Positions 16,505 through 24,854 of a stretch of 32,606 bases of DNA are shown piece by piece. The notes beneath the pieces were generated by a model. It was not told the origin of the DNA. It worked only from the letters and a program-made list of their open reading frames with translations, and ran no database searches. How positions within the stretch are numbered: the stretch's first letter is position 1; every line of letters begins with the position of its first letter. This DNA comes from an uncultured Clostridia bacterium (GTDB lineage Bacteria > Bacillota > Clostridia > TANB77 > CAG-508). Position numbers and translations under genes: made by a program. The stretch lies in assembly GCA_947628815.1 (NCBI GenBank), contig CANRBJ010000016.1, positions 1 through 32,606 of the forward strand. Direction: 5' to 3'.

Positions 16505-18472
16505 ATGGTAATAAATGTTTTTAAAGAAAATAATAATATCACTGAAAATAGTATTACAAGAGAAGGAGATGACGATAGCGAAGTAAGGAGAATTAAATCA
16601 CTTTTAGATATGAGCAACTTAAAATATGTTTCTGATAATATAAAATACCTATTAAATCTTGATATAATTAATGATGCAGAATGTTTTGCAAAAGGTAATA
16701 ACCATATTAAAACTGAAATAAAAAAAGATATATATCGTGTTATTTTGTACATAAGACTTTCTGTAGAAGATGGAGATTTAATAGATGGAGATGTCAGTCG
16801 AAGTATTAAGAATCAATTACTATTTTTATTGGATGATTGTAAAAAAAGAGGCTGGATTGTAGTAGGGATTTTTTGTGAAGAGGGAATATCTGGAGCTGAT
16901 GATAATAGACCAGAATGGAAAAAATCATTAGATTTTTGTGAAAATGGTAATACTGAAATTGTTTTATGCAAAAGTCAATCAAGATTTTCAAGAAGTATGG
17001 AAATGATTGAAAAATATCTACATAATGAATTTGTAGCATGGAATATTAGGTTTGTTGGATTAGTTGATAGTACTGATACTTCTATAGCTGGAAACAAAAA
17101 AGCAAGACAGATAAATGGGCTAGTAAATGAATGGTATGTAGAAGACCAATCAATAAATATTAGAGCGATTTTTAAGAATAAACAATCAAATGGTTTATAT
17201 TTAGGATCTTTTGCACCTTATGGTTATAAAAAAGATCCTAAAGACAAATATCATTTAGTTGTAGATGAAGAAGCAGCAAGTATTGTAAAAAAAATATTTA
17301 ATATGTATTCTAGTGGTCAAGGAGCATCAAAAATATGTAGATATTTAAACGAAAATAAAATAGTAACACCTACTGAATATAAACACAAAAAAGGATTCAA
17401 ATATAATTGTCCTAGATTTGAATTTGATAAAAGGATTACATATAAAGTAGAAAAAGAGGATTCATTAGTATCTATAGCTGATAATTTTAATTCTACTGTT
17501 CAAGAAATAGTAGCCTATAACTCTTTAAAAAGTGAAACTATTAATGAAGGGGATATTATAGTAATTCCTGTTCTTCATGTATGGAGAACACATATGATTT
17601 ATCGAATACTAAATGATCCAGTGTATATAGGCACATTAATTCAACATAAAAAAGAAACTATAAGTTATAAAAATAAAAAATTGAGAAGTGTTCCTAAAGA
17701 GAATCAAATTGTAGTTCCTCATTGTCATCAGTCAATAATAGACATAGAAACTTGGAATATAGTAAAATCAAGAATTCAAGAAGGAAGAAAAGTAAAATCA
17801 TCCAAGAAGGGAGAAATACATTTATTTTCTGGAAAATTAAAATGTGGTAGCTGTGGACATACTTTTGGAAGAGACACCCATATATATAAGAATAAGATAT
17901 ATGCTTATTGGCATTGCTTACATAGAGGAAATACTGCAAAATTTTTATGTAATAATAGCATATCAATAAAAGAAGATGAATTGTATCAAATAATTTTAGA
18001 CGAAATAAATAATCAGCTAAAAGTATATTATGATAAAAACTTAGTAAAAGAAAACTATTATAAACAAAAAGTATCTAATTCATTACAAGAAGAAGTAAAG
18101 GTATTAGAAGCTGAGAAATTGGAAGTACAAAACAATATTCATAAAAAAGAGAATTTAATATCCTTATTATATGAAGATAGAACAAATGGAACTATCAATT
18201 TGGAAGAATTCACATTAATAAAAAATAAAAATAATATGGATATAAGAAACTATAAAGAAAGATTAAAGCAAATAGAAATTACTTTAAATAATTTAAATGT
18301 AAAGAAAAAGGATAAAATAGATGCTGAAAATATATTAAAAAAATATACTAAAATAGAAAAATTAGAAAAAAATATATTAGATGAATTTATATCAAAGATA
18401 TATATATATCCTTACGATTCAGAAAAAAAACATAGAAAAATTAAAATAGAATGGAATTTTAAATCACAATAA
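16505..18472 (+). CDS. Large serine recombinase with an inserted LysM-like domain
   Basis: This is a site-specific recombinase of the large serine (TnpX/phiC31/SpoIVCA) class, about 655 residues. After an unusual 80-residue N-terminal extension comes the catalytic domain, with nucleophile Ser in ILYIRLS (about residue 86) and SRFSRS with its arginines. The recombinase domain runs from GLYLGSFAPYGYKKD to LNENKIVTPTEY. A roughly 43-residue insert (YKVEKEDSLVSIADNFN to EGDIIVIP) then matches LysM, before the domain resumes at WRTHMIYRILNDPVYIGTLI. A zinc ribbon (CGSCGH...HCLHRG...C) and a C-terminal coiled coil follow. I prefer the ATG at 16505 because AAAGGA is 9 bases upstream. It most likely integrates and excises the spoVFB element. 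Confidence 0.88.
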   Translation: MVINVFKENNNITENSITREGDDDSEVRRIKSLLDMSNLKYVSDNIKYLLNLDIINDAECFAKGNNHIKTEIKKDIYRVILYIRLSVEDGDLIDGDVSRSIKNQLLFLLDDCKKRGWIVVGIFCEEGISGADDNRPEWKKSLDFCENGNTEIVLCKSQSRFSRSMEMIEKYLHNEFVAWNIRFVGLVDSTDTSIAGNKKARQINGLVNEWYVEDQSINIRAIFKNKQSNGLYLGSFAPYGYKKDPKDKYHLVVDEEAASIVKKIFNMYSSGQGASKICRYLNENKIVTPTEYKHKKGFKYNCPRFEFDKRITYKVEKEDSLVSIADNFNSTVQEIVAYNSLKSETINEGDIIVIPVLHVWRTHMIYRILNDPVYIGTLIQHKKETISYKNKKLRSVPKENQIVVPHCHQSIIDIETWNIVKSRIQEGRKVKSSKKGEIHLFSGKLKCGSCGHTFGRDTHIYKNKIYAYWHCLHRGNTAKFLCNNSISIKEDELYQIILDEINNQLKVYYDKNLVKENYYKQKVSNSLQEEVKVLEAEKLEVQNNIHKKENLISLLYEDRTNGTINLEEFTLIKNKNNMDIRNYKERLKQIEITLNNLNVKKKDKIDAENILKKYTKIEKLEKNILDEFISKIYIYPYDSEKKHRKIKIEWNFKSQ

Positions 18473-18477
18473 TTTTT

Positions 18478-18512
18478 TTCGGTATATATCGAACTAACAC
18501 AGGATAATCCGA
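18478..18512 (+). other. attR: element right end / spoVFB junction
   Basis: The arm 18478-18499 (starting TTCGGTATA, ending ACA) is followed by CAGGATAATCCG, where SpoVFB homology resumes. The crossover CA is at 18500-18501. Placed against the left-end arm in inverted orientation, 16 of 22 positions match, including the outermost nine. Confidence 0.7.
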
Positions 18513-18610
18513 TTACAAAACCTCGTTCTTTGGTTTTTGATCCGGAATACATTGAAAAAACTTTGGAGTTTGCACTTGATAAAGAGCAAATACAACCAAT
18601 TTTTTTATGA
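18500..18610 (+). CDS. spoVFB: Dipicolinate synthase subunit B, 3' part
   Basis: This start-less frame encodes the C-terminal 36 residues of SpoVFB, QDNPITKPRSLVFDP then EKTLEFALDKEQIQPIFL, ending in TGA. In the family the segment FVPFxQDNP is continuous, and the left part of this gene ends FVPLR at 11952. Both halves are in phase across the CA crossover. Neither half shows decay, such as internal stops, other than the CGGA site in the left half. This argues that the gene is still under selection and is restored by excision. A terminator follows at 18621-18658. Confidence 0.85.
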   Translation, partial: QDNPITKPRSLVFDPEYIEKTLEFALDKEQIQPIFL

Positions 18611-18620
18611 ATTTGATAAA

Positions 18621-18658
18621 AAGCATTAAACTGACTTGTCAGTCTAGTGCTTTTTTTT
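18621..18658 (+). terminator. Terminator after spoVFB
   Basis: A stem centred on ACTGAC-TT-GTCAGT, extended outward by AAGCATTAA paired imperfectly with CTAGTGCTT, runs into eight T residues. It separates spoVFB from the fatty-acid operon. Confidence 0.8.
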
Positions 18659-18674
18659 AAAATTTGTGATATAT

Positions 18675-18680
18675 TATAAT
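18675..18680 (+). promoter_or_regulatory. -10 element of the acyl synthetase/fatty-acid operon
   Basis: A perfect TATAAT lies 32 bases before the first start codon. No good -35 is seen in the T-rich terminator tail upstream, so the promoter may depend on an activator. I see no FapR-like operator. Confidence 0.45.
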
Positions 18681-18706
18681 AGAATATTTTACAAGTGAGG
18701 GAAAAA

Positions 18707-20419
18707 ATGGAAAAAAGAATATATGAACATATTGAAATAACTGATTTAAAGGATATGTTACAAAAGACAAAAAATTTATATGCAGATAAAATTGCGTATA
18801 AAATAAAAAAAGAAAATGGAAGTTATGAAACTTTTACACATACTAAAGCAAGAGACATGATTGATGCACTAGGAACAGCTTTAATAGATATGGGGCTAAA
18901 AGGAAAACGCATTGCTGTTATTGGTGAAAATAGATATGAATGGGAAATCGCTTATTTATCTATTGTTTGTGGAACAGGAATTGTTGTACCTCTTGATAAA
19001 GCATTACCAGAAAATGAACTAAAATCATTAATAGAACGTTCGAAAGTTGAAGCCATTTTTTATTCTAGCCCATATGAAGAAATATTAGAAAATCTTCGCT
19101 ATAGAGGTGTTGGAAATTTAAAACATTTAATTTCAATGGATTTAGAAGAACATAAAAATGGAATATATTCACAAAAAGAATTGATAAAAACAGGAGAAAA
19201 ATTGATAAAGCAAGGTGATGTTTCATTTATTCAAGCAACTATTAAACCAGAAGAAATGAGCATTATGTTATTCACATCTGGAACAACATCCGCTTCAAAA
19301 GTTGTTGCATTATCACATAAAAATATCTGTACAAATTTAATGGATTTAGCATCTATCTTAGATGTAAATTCAGATGACATATTTTTATCTGTTTTACCAA
19401 TTCATCATGTATTTGAATGTACAGTAGGCTTTTTATTCTCTTTATATAAAGGTGCTCAAACTGTATTTTGCGATGGAATAAGACATATTCCAGAGAATTT
19501 AAAAGAATACAAGGCATCTATAATGGCATGTGTACCAGGTGTTTATGAAAGAATTTTTAAAATGATTCGTAAAGGTATAGAAAAAGATGGAAATTTAGAA
19601 GATGTACTGCAAAAAGAAGAACAATATAAAAATGCAACACTAGAAGAAAAGAAAAAAGTTTTTAAAGATATACACGATTTATTAGGTGGAAATGTTAAAT
19701 TATTCATTAGTGGAGCAGCAGCTCTTGATAGAACAGTAGAAGAAAAATATAGAAGTTTAGGTTTTAACTTAGTTCAAGGATACGGCTTAACTGAAACTTC
19801 GCCTGTTATCGGAGTAGGAACAAATAAGTATTACAGGCTAGGTTCTATTGGTAAATCTGTTCCAAGTGTTGAAGCAAAAATAGTGGATGCAGATGATTCT
19901 GGAATGGGAGAGTTAGTTGTAAAAGGCGATAGTATAATGCTTGGCTATTTTGAAAATGAAGAAGCAACAGCAGAAACTATGCGTGATGGTTGGCTATATA
20001 CAGGGGATTTGGCAAAAATTGATGACGATGGTTATATATTTATTTGTGGAAGAAAAAAGAGTGTTATAGTTCTAAAAAATGGAAAAAATATTTTTCCAGA
20101 AGAAATGGAGAACCTAGTTAATAGAATAGAAGGCGTAAAAGAATCTTTTGTTTTTGGAATACCTATTTCAGAAGATAAAGATGACATTCGCATAAAAGTA
20201 AAAATTGTTTATGACCGTGATATTATTAAAGAAGTATACAAAATAGATGATACTGAAGAAGAAATTTATAGAGTTCTTCTTGAAAAAGTAAAAGAAATTA
20301 ATAAAACAATGCCTGCTTATAAATCTATTAAAGGTATTGTAATAACCGAAAAGCCACTTATTAAAACTACTACTAATAAAATAAAAAGGCAGGCAAATAT
20401 GGATGAAATTGAATGTTAA
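18707..20419 (+). CDS. Long-chain acyl-CoA (or acyl-ACP) synthetase, AMP-forming
   Basis: This member of the ANL superfamily activates a fatty acid with ATP to acyl-AMP and passes it to CoA or ACP. The 570-residue protein has the P-loop-like MLFTSGTTSASKVVALSH (about residues 190-207), LPIHHVFE, GYGLTETSP, the adenylate-binding DGWLYTGDLAKID and FICGRKKSVIVLKNGKNIFPEE, with a C-terminal lysine near TTTNKIKRQ. I use the ATG at 18707, which follows GAGGGA. It overlaps birA by 17 bases and heads the fatty-acid operon, so it probably feeds exogenous or recycled fatty acids into lipid synthesis. CoA versus ACP as acceptor cannot be settled from sequence. Confidence 0.85.
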   Translation: MEKRIYEHIEITDLKDMLQKTKNLYADKIAYKIKKENGSYETFTHTKARDMIDALGTALIDMGLKGKRIAVIGENRYEWEIAYLSIVCGTGIVVPLDKALPENELKSLIERSKVEAIFYSSPYEEILENLRYRGVGNLKHLISMDLEEHKNGIYSQKELIKTGEKLIKQGDVSFIQATIKPEEMSIMLFTSGTTSASKVVALSHKNICTNLMDLASILDVNSDDIFLSVLPIHHVFECTVGFLFSLYKGAQTVFCDGIRHIPENLKEYKASIMACVPGVYERIFKMIRKGIEKDGNLEDVLQKEEQYKNATLEEKKKVFKDIHDLLGGNVKLFISGAAALDRTVEEKYRSLGFNLVQGYGLTETSPVIGVGTNKYYRLGSIGKSVPSVEAKIVDADDSGMGELVVKGDSIMLGYFENEEATAETMRDGWLYTGDLAKIDDDGYIFICGRKKSVIVLKNGKNIFPEEMENLVNRIEGVKESFVFGIPISEDKDDIRIKVKIVYDRDIIKEVYKIDDTEEEIYRVLLEKVKEINKTMPAYKSIKGIVITEKPLIKTTTNKIKRQANMDEIEC

Positions 20420-20978
20420 TACACAGTTTATTGGTAAGAATTGTATATATTACAAAACGATTGATTCAACTCAATTAGAAATATGGCGTTTAGCTAAAAC
20501 TAATATACCTACAGGAACTATTGTTATAGCTGATTTACAAACTTCAGGAATTGGTACACACGGAAGAGTATGGCATACAGATGAAGAAAACAATATTGCA
20601 TTTTCTTTATACTTAAAGTTATCTTGCAATATAGATGTCTTAGAAGGCATAACAGTGGAAATAGCAAATATAATTGTAGAATTATTTAAAGATATGTATA
20701 AAATTGAACTTTCAATTAAATCACCAAATGATATAGTTTATAATAATAAGAAAATAGGTGGAATTTTAACTGAGACTAAAGTTTTAGAAAAAAAAGTTAC
20801 AGATTGCGTAATAGGCATTGGAATTAATACATCTCAAGTTGAGTTTTGTGATGAATTAAAAGACATTGCAAGTTCAATAAAAAAGGAATTTGCAATAGAT
20901 ATAGATACATATAATTTTATAGAAGAATTTTGTAATAAATTTGAAAAAAACTTACTAAACAGGTTAGAAAGGAATTAA
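20403..20978 (+). CDS. birA: Biotin-[acetyl-CoA carboxylase] ligase, short form
   Basis: This enzyme attaches biotin to the carrier protein AccB encoded in the same operon. The 191-residue product is a catalytic domain only, without the N-terminal DNA-binding domain of BirA repressors. It begins with the substrate motif TIDSTQLE, then the biotinyl-AMP loop QTSGIGTHGRVWHT (a variant of GRGxxGRxW), KSPNDIVYNNKKIGGILTE, which holds the conserved lysine and the WPND-like motif as SPND, and IGIGIN. It overlaps the synthetase upstream and ends one base before fabD starts, so the genes are tightly coupled. It is expected to have no repressor role. Confidence 0.86.
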   Translation: MKLNVNTQFIGKNCIYYKTIDSTQLEIWRLAKTNIPTGTIVIADLQTSGIGTHGRVWHTDEENNIAFSLYLKLSCNIDVLEGITVEIANIIVELFKDMYKIELSIKSPNDIVYNNKKIGGILTETKVLEKKVTDCVIGIGINTSQVEFCDELKDIASSIKKEFAIDIDTYNFIEEFCNKFEKNLLNRLERN

Positions 20979-20979
20979 T

Positions 20980-21934
20980 ATGAAAATAGGATTTTTATTT
21001 CCGGGACAAGGTTCGCAAGTTCTTGGAATGGGAAGGGATTTATATGATACATATTCTAGTGTACATAGTATATATGATAAAGTACATAAAATAACGGGAA
21101 TAGATATTGCTAAAATTTCTTTTGAAGGGCCAGAAGAAATATTAAATGAAACAAAATATACTCAACTTGCAATTTTAACTATGAGTTTAGCAATTATTGA
21201 ACTTCTTAAAGAAGAAAATATTTTTGCTAAAATGGTTGCAGGTTTAAGTTTAGGAGAATATTCAGCACTAATTTATAGTGAAAAAATATCTTTTGAAGAT
21301 GGGGTAAAACTTGTGAAAAAACGTGGTGAATATATGCAAAACCTAGCTCCTAAAGGGGAATGGCTTATGGCAGCAATATTAGGAATGAGTGACGAAAGCG
21401 TAGAGGAAGTTTGTAAAAAAATCGATTCTGGTTTTGTTGTACCAGCAAATTTTAATTGTAAGGGGCAAGTTGTTATTTCAGGAGAAAGACAAGCTGTGGA
21501 GAAAGCAAGCATTCTTGCAAAAGAAAATGGTGCAAAAAAGGTTAGAGAATTAAAAACAACAGGACCATTTCACACTAAGATGTTACAAGAAGCATCTAAT
21601 GCTCTAAAGAAAGATTTAGAAAATATTTCTTTTAATGCTTTTAAAACACCTGTTGTTAAGAACATAGACGGTATGATTTATAATGAAGATGATAATATAC
21701 AAGAAATATTGGCAAATCACATTATTAGTCCAGTTCGTTTTTCAAAAACCATTGAGACTATGTTAGAAAATGGAATAGATACGTTTATAGAAATTGGACC
21801 TCGGAAAAACGTTGTCTGGTTTTGTAAAAAAAGCAGAAACAGATAAAGAAATTAATATTTTAAATATTTCTAATATTCAAACATTACAAGATGTTATTAG
21901 TTTTATAAAGAAAGAAGGAAATGAAAATGAGTAA
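20980..21934 (+). CDS. fabD: Malonyl-CoA:ACP transacylase, needs +1 shift at CGGA
   Basis: FabD loads malonate onto acyl carrier protein. The zero frame gives LFPGQGSQVLGMG, the nucleophile serine in GLSLGEYSAL, and the catalytic His in TTGPFHTKM, then ends shortly after IEIGPRK. At 21802-21805 (CGGA), skipping the C gives IEIGPGKTLSGFVKKAE, the conserved C-terminal GPGxxLxG motif, and 43 more residues to a TAA at 21932. The restored protein is 317 residues, normal for FabD. Its stop overlaps the fabG start, as expected for a coupled operon, whereas the zero-frame stop leaves a gap. This is independent support for the shift. Confidence 0.88.
21802..21805 (+). other. CGGA +1 recoding site in fabD
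   Basis: CCT CGG AAA becomes CCT (C)GGA AAA, restoring GPGKTLSG (glycine at residue 275). The preceding codon is Pro CCT. Confidence 0.8.
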
Positions 21935-22662
21935 AGTTGCACTAATTACTGGCGGAACAAGGGGCATAGGAAGACAAATTGCAATTACACTTGCAAGTGT
22001 TGGTTATGATATTGCCTTAAATTATAGGAGTGAAAATGAAGATTTGTTTAGTACAAGATCTGAAATTGAAAACCTAAACCAAGAATGTTTTGCAGTTTGT
22101 GGAGATGTATCTAAATTTGAAGATTGTGAAAGATTTGTAAATGAGGTTATTGAAAAATATGATCATATTGATGTGTTGGTAAATAATGCAGGAATTACAA
22201 AGGATATGCTTCTTATGAGAATGAAAAAAGAAGATTTCGAAAGTGTGTTAGAAGTTAACCTTTTTGGAACTTTTAATGTTACAAAAAATGTAATACCTTA
22301 TATGATGAAAGCACGCTCTCGGAAGAATTATTAATATTTCTTCTGTTGTTGGAATTTCTGGAAATGCTGGTCAAACAAATTATGCAGCGTCTAAAGCAGG
22401 AATAATAGGATTTACAAAAAGTTTAGCAAAAGAAGTTGCCTCAAGAAATATTTTAGTAAATGCTGTTGCACCTGGCTTTATACAAACAGATATGACTAAT
22501 GTTTTAAAAGATGAAGTAAAAGAAGCAATTTATAATAATATCCCACTAAAAAGAATGGGAACAACTGAGGATGTTGCAAATGTTGTTAAGTTTTTAGCGT
22601 CTACTGATAGTAGTTATATAACAGGGCAAGTAATTCATGTTGATGGTGGAATGTTAATGTAA
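21927..22662 (+). CDS. fabG: 3-oxoacyl-ACP reductase, needs +1 shift at CGGA
   Basis: FabG reduces 3-oxoacyl-ACP with NADPH, the first reductive step of each elongation cycle. The zero frame has the cofactor motif TGGTRGIG, then VNNAGITKD and [14 protein letters not shown], and then breaks. Skipping the C of CGGA at 22320-22323 gives [20 protein letters not shown], the catalytic Ser, and YAASK with the catalytic Tyr and Lys. It continues through [10 protein letters not shown] to GGMLM. The restored length is 244 residues, the usual size. All catalytic residues lie after the shift, so the unshifted product cannot be active. I prefer the ATG at 21927 over 21921 because of spacing from AAGGAA. 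Confidence 0.9.
22320..22323 (+). other. CGGA +1 recoding site in fabG
   Basis: TCT CGG AAG becomes TCT (C)GGA AGA, restoring the family's SGRIINISS (glycine at residue 132). The preceding codon is Ser TCT. Confidence 0.8.
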
Positions 22663-22677
22663 GAAAGGGGTAAAGAA

Positions 22678-23911
22678 ATGGAAAGAAGAGTTGTAATAAC
22701 AGGATTAGGAGCTATTACTCCGATTGGAAAAAATGTAGAAGAAACTTGGAAGGCTATTGAAAATAAAGAATGTGGAATTGATGAAATTACATATTTTGAT
22801 ACAAGTACATATAAAACTAAACTAGCAGCAGAAGTAAAGCAATATAATCCACAAGATTATTTTGATTTAAAGCAAGCAAAACGTTTTGACCGTTCTTCTC
22901 AGTTTGCTATTATTGCAGCAAAAGAAGCCTTAAAAGATAGTGGTATAACTACTGAAAATACAGATTTTAATCAAGTTGGTATTTTTGTTAGTACAGGTAT
23001 TGGTGGAATTAATACTATACAAGAGCAGTGCGCAGTACATTGTTTAAAAGGTCATAATCGTGTTTCTCCTCTATTTATACCTATGACAATTACTAATATG
23101 CCTGCTGGAAATATTTCAATTGAGTTAGGGTTAAAAGGAGAATCGATATCTATTGTTACTGCATGTGCTTCTTCTACAAATGCAATTGGTGAGGCTTATA
23201 GAAATATAAAACATGGATATGAAGAAGTGATTCTAGCAGGTGGCACTGAAAGTTCTATTTGCGAAATTGCTATAGCAGCTTTTGAAAATATGAAAGCATT
23301 ATCTTCTGCTACGGATAAAACAAGAGCAAGTATTCCTTTTGATAAAGAAAGAAGCGGATTTGTAATGGGAGAAGGAGCAGGAATGCTTGTTTTAGAAGAA
23401 TTAGAACACGCTAAAAAAAGAGGAGCGCATATTTATGCAGAAATTATAGGATATGGCGCAACTTCTGACGCTTACCATATAACATCACCTTCGCCTGATG
23501 CAGATGGCGCTATTAGAGCTATTAAAAGAGCAATAGATGATGCTAATATTTCTGTAGATGATATAGATTATATTAATGCTCATGGAACATCTACACATTT
23601 AAATGACGCAACAGAAACATTAGCAATAAAAGAAGTTTTTGGTGATAAAGTAAACGACATAATGATAAGTTCTACTAAAGGAAATACAGGACATCTTTTG
23701 GGTGCTGCACGGAGTTGTTGAAGCACTATTTTGCGTAAAAGCAATTGAAAATAATTTTGTACCACCTACTATTAATTATAAGGTAAAAGATGAAGAATGT
23801 GATTTAGATGTTGTCCCAAATGAACCGCGTAAAGAAAATATTCAAATTGCTATGTCAAATTCTTTAGGATTCGGTGGTCATAATGCTTGTATTATATTAA
23901 AGCAATTCTAA
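22678..23911 (+). CDS. fabF: 3-oxoacyl-ACP synthase II, needs +1 shift at CGGA
   Basis: FabF condenses malonyl-ACP with the growing acyl chain. The zero frame carries RRVVITGLGAITPIG, the catalytic Cys in TACASSTNAIGEA, the first His in NAHGTSTHLND and the second in TGHLLGAA. It then stops at TGA. At 23710-23713 skipping the C of CGGA gives GAAGVVEALFCVKAI and continues to SLGFGGHNACIILKQF, the glycine-rich C-terminal loop. The restored protein is 410 residues, the standard FabF length. The Cys-His-His triad lies before the shift, but the essential C-terminal strand and GFGGHN loop lie after it. AAAGGGG precedes the ATG. Confidence 0.92.
23710..23713 (+). other. CGGA +1 recoding site in fabF
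   Basis: GCA CGG AGT becomes GCA (C)GGA GTT, restoring GAAGVVEA (glycine at residue 345), a near-invariant FabF segment. The preceding codon is Ala GCA. Confidence 0.82.
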
Positions 23912-23931
23912 TATTGAAAGGATGATAAAAA

Positions 23932-24384
23932 ATGGATTACGAAAAAATAAAACAGTTAATGAACGATATGGAAAATTCAAAGCTAACTTCTCTTGATATC
24001 GATTTTCCAGATGGAACAAAAATTAGAATGGCAAAGGAAATAAAAAAGGAAATAATTTCTAATGTACAGGAAAATGAAGTTCAAATTTCTAATCAAGTGC
24101 CAATTAATAATACATTAAACACTAATATAGAAAAAAACAAACCAGATAATCGAAAAATTGTTAGTTCTCCTATGGTAGGAACTTTTTACACTAAACCATC
24201 GCCAACTGCAGAGGCCTATGTGGAAATTGGTAAAAAAGTTGAAAAAGGTGATGTATTATGCATTATTGAAGCAATGAAGTTAATGAATGAAATTGAGTCT
24301 GAACTTTCAGGAGAAGTTGTAGAAGTTTTTGTAAAAGATGGTGAACCAGTAGAATATGGTCAACCACTATTTGCAATAGCGTAA
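23932..24384 (+). CDS. accB: Biotin carboxyl carrier protein of acetyl-CoA carboxylase
   Basis: AccB carries the carboxybiotin between the two acetyl-CoA carboxylase half-reactions. The 150-residue protein has a short N-terminal helix region, a flexible Asn-rich linker (about residues 45-75) and the C-terminal biotinyl domain from [14 protein letters not shown]. The biotin-accepting lysine is in [12 protein letters not shown], followed by [14 protein letters not shown]. It is complete. BirA, which modifies it, is encoded upstream in the same operon. AAAGGATGA precedes the ATG. Confidence 0.93.
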   Translation: MDYEKIKQLMNDMENSKLTSLDIDFPDGTKIRMAKEIKKEIISNVQENEVQISNQVPINNTLNTNIEKNKPDNRKIVSSPMVGTFYTKPSPTAEAYVEIGKKVEKGDVLCIIEAMKLMNEIESELSGEVVEVFVKDGEPVEYGQPLFAIA

Positions 24385-24410
24385 TTTAATTTTATTTGGA
24401 GGAAATGCAA

Positions 24411-24833
24411 ATGTTAAATAAAGATGAAATAAAAGAAATCATCCCACAAAGAGAACCTTTTTTAATGATTGATGAAGTTTTAGAATATACTCCAGGAGAA
24501 AGTGCTGTTGCATATAAGTATGTTAATGCTGAAGAATGGTATTTTAAGGGGCATTTTCCAGGAAATCCAATTATGCCTGGGGTTTTAATTACTGAAAGTT
24601 TAGCACAAACTGGTGCTGTTGCTATTTTAAGTGTAGAAGAAAATAAAGGAAAAAATGCACTATTTGGTGGAATAGATAAAATGAAATTTAAAAAAATGGT
24701 AGTACCTGGCGATACATTAAAATTAGAGGTAAAAATTATTAAACAAAAAGGTCCTATTGGAATAGGAGAAGCTATTGCAACCGTAGATGGGAAAATAGCA
24801 GCAAAAGGAGAGCTAACTTTTGCTGTTGTATAA
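24411..24833 (+). CDS. fabZ: 3-hydroxyacyl-ACP dehydratase
   Basis: FabZ removes water from 3-hydroxyacyl-ACP to give the enoyl form. The start is the ATG at 24411, 8 bases after GGAGG; a longer frame from the TTG at 24396 would contain the ribosome binding site. The 140-residue hot-dog protein has [14 protein letters not shown], the catalytic His in [12 protein letters not shown] and the catalytic Glu in [10 protein letters not shown], then [15 protein letters not shown]. It is complete and in family length. The gene lies between accB and accC, the usual order in Firmicutes. Confidence 0.93.
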   Translation: MLNKDEIKEIIPQREPFLMIDEVLEYTPGESAVAYKYVNAEEWYFKGHFPGNPIMPGVLITESLAQTGAVAILSVEENKGKNALFGGIDKMKFKKMVVPGDTLKLEVKIIKQKGPIGIGEAIATVDGKIAAKGELTFAVV

Positions 24834-24854
24834 GCAATAAGAAAGGAAAAAATA

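Larger units (their letters stand above)
11953..18499. mobile_element. Serine-recombinase element interrupting spoVFB (skin-like, 6547 bp)
   Basis: The element splits a sporulation gene whose two halves remain in register. Removing 11953-18499 joins CTT AGA to CAG GAT and yields VPLRQDNPITKP in one frame. It encodes a large serine recombinase at its right edge (stop 27 bases from the crossover), a 42-residue ORF just before it, and a response regulator / ABC transporter / histidine kinase cassette. It has no phage structural or conjugation genes. This is the architecture of developmentally excised elements such as skin in sigK, and intervening elements have also been described in Bacillus spoVFB. 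Excision during sporulation is an inference. The left end is duplicated outside the element at 10077-10169. Confidence 0.82.

Noticed and set aside
11934-18479. The shared T7 tracts (11934-11940 and 18473-18479) as the crossover site of the element
   Set aside because: Joining there puts the SpoVFB halves out of frame and replaces the conserved VPxRQDNP segment. The CA site at 11953/18500 restores frame and sits at the centre of the inverted arms.
11484-18610. spoVFB as a simple dead pseudogene
   Set aside because: Both halves keep conserved residues with no stops other than at the CGGA site, and they join in frame. Two independent accidents leaving this arrangement are less likely than an excisable element.
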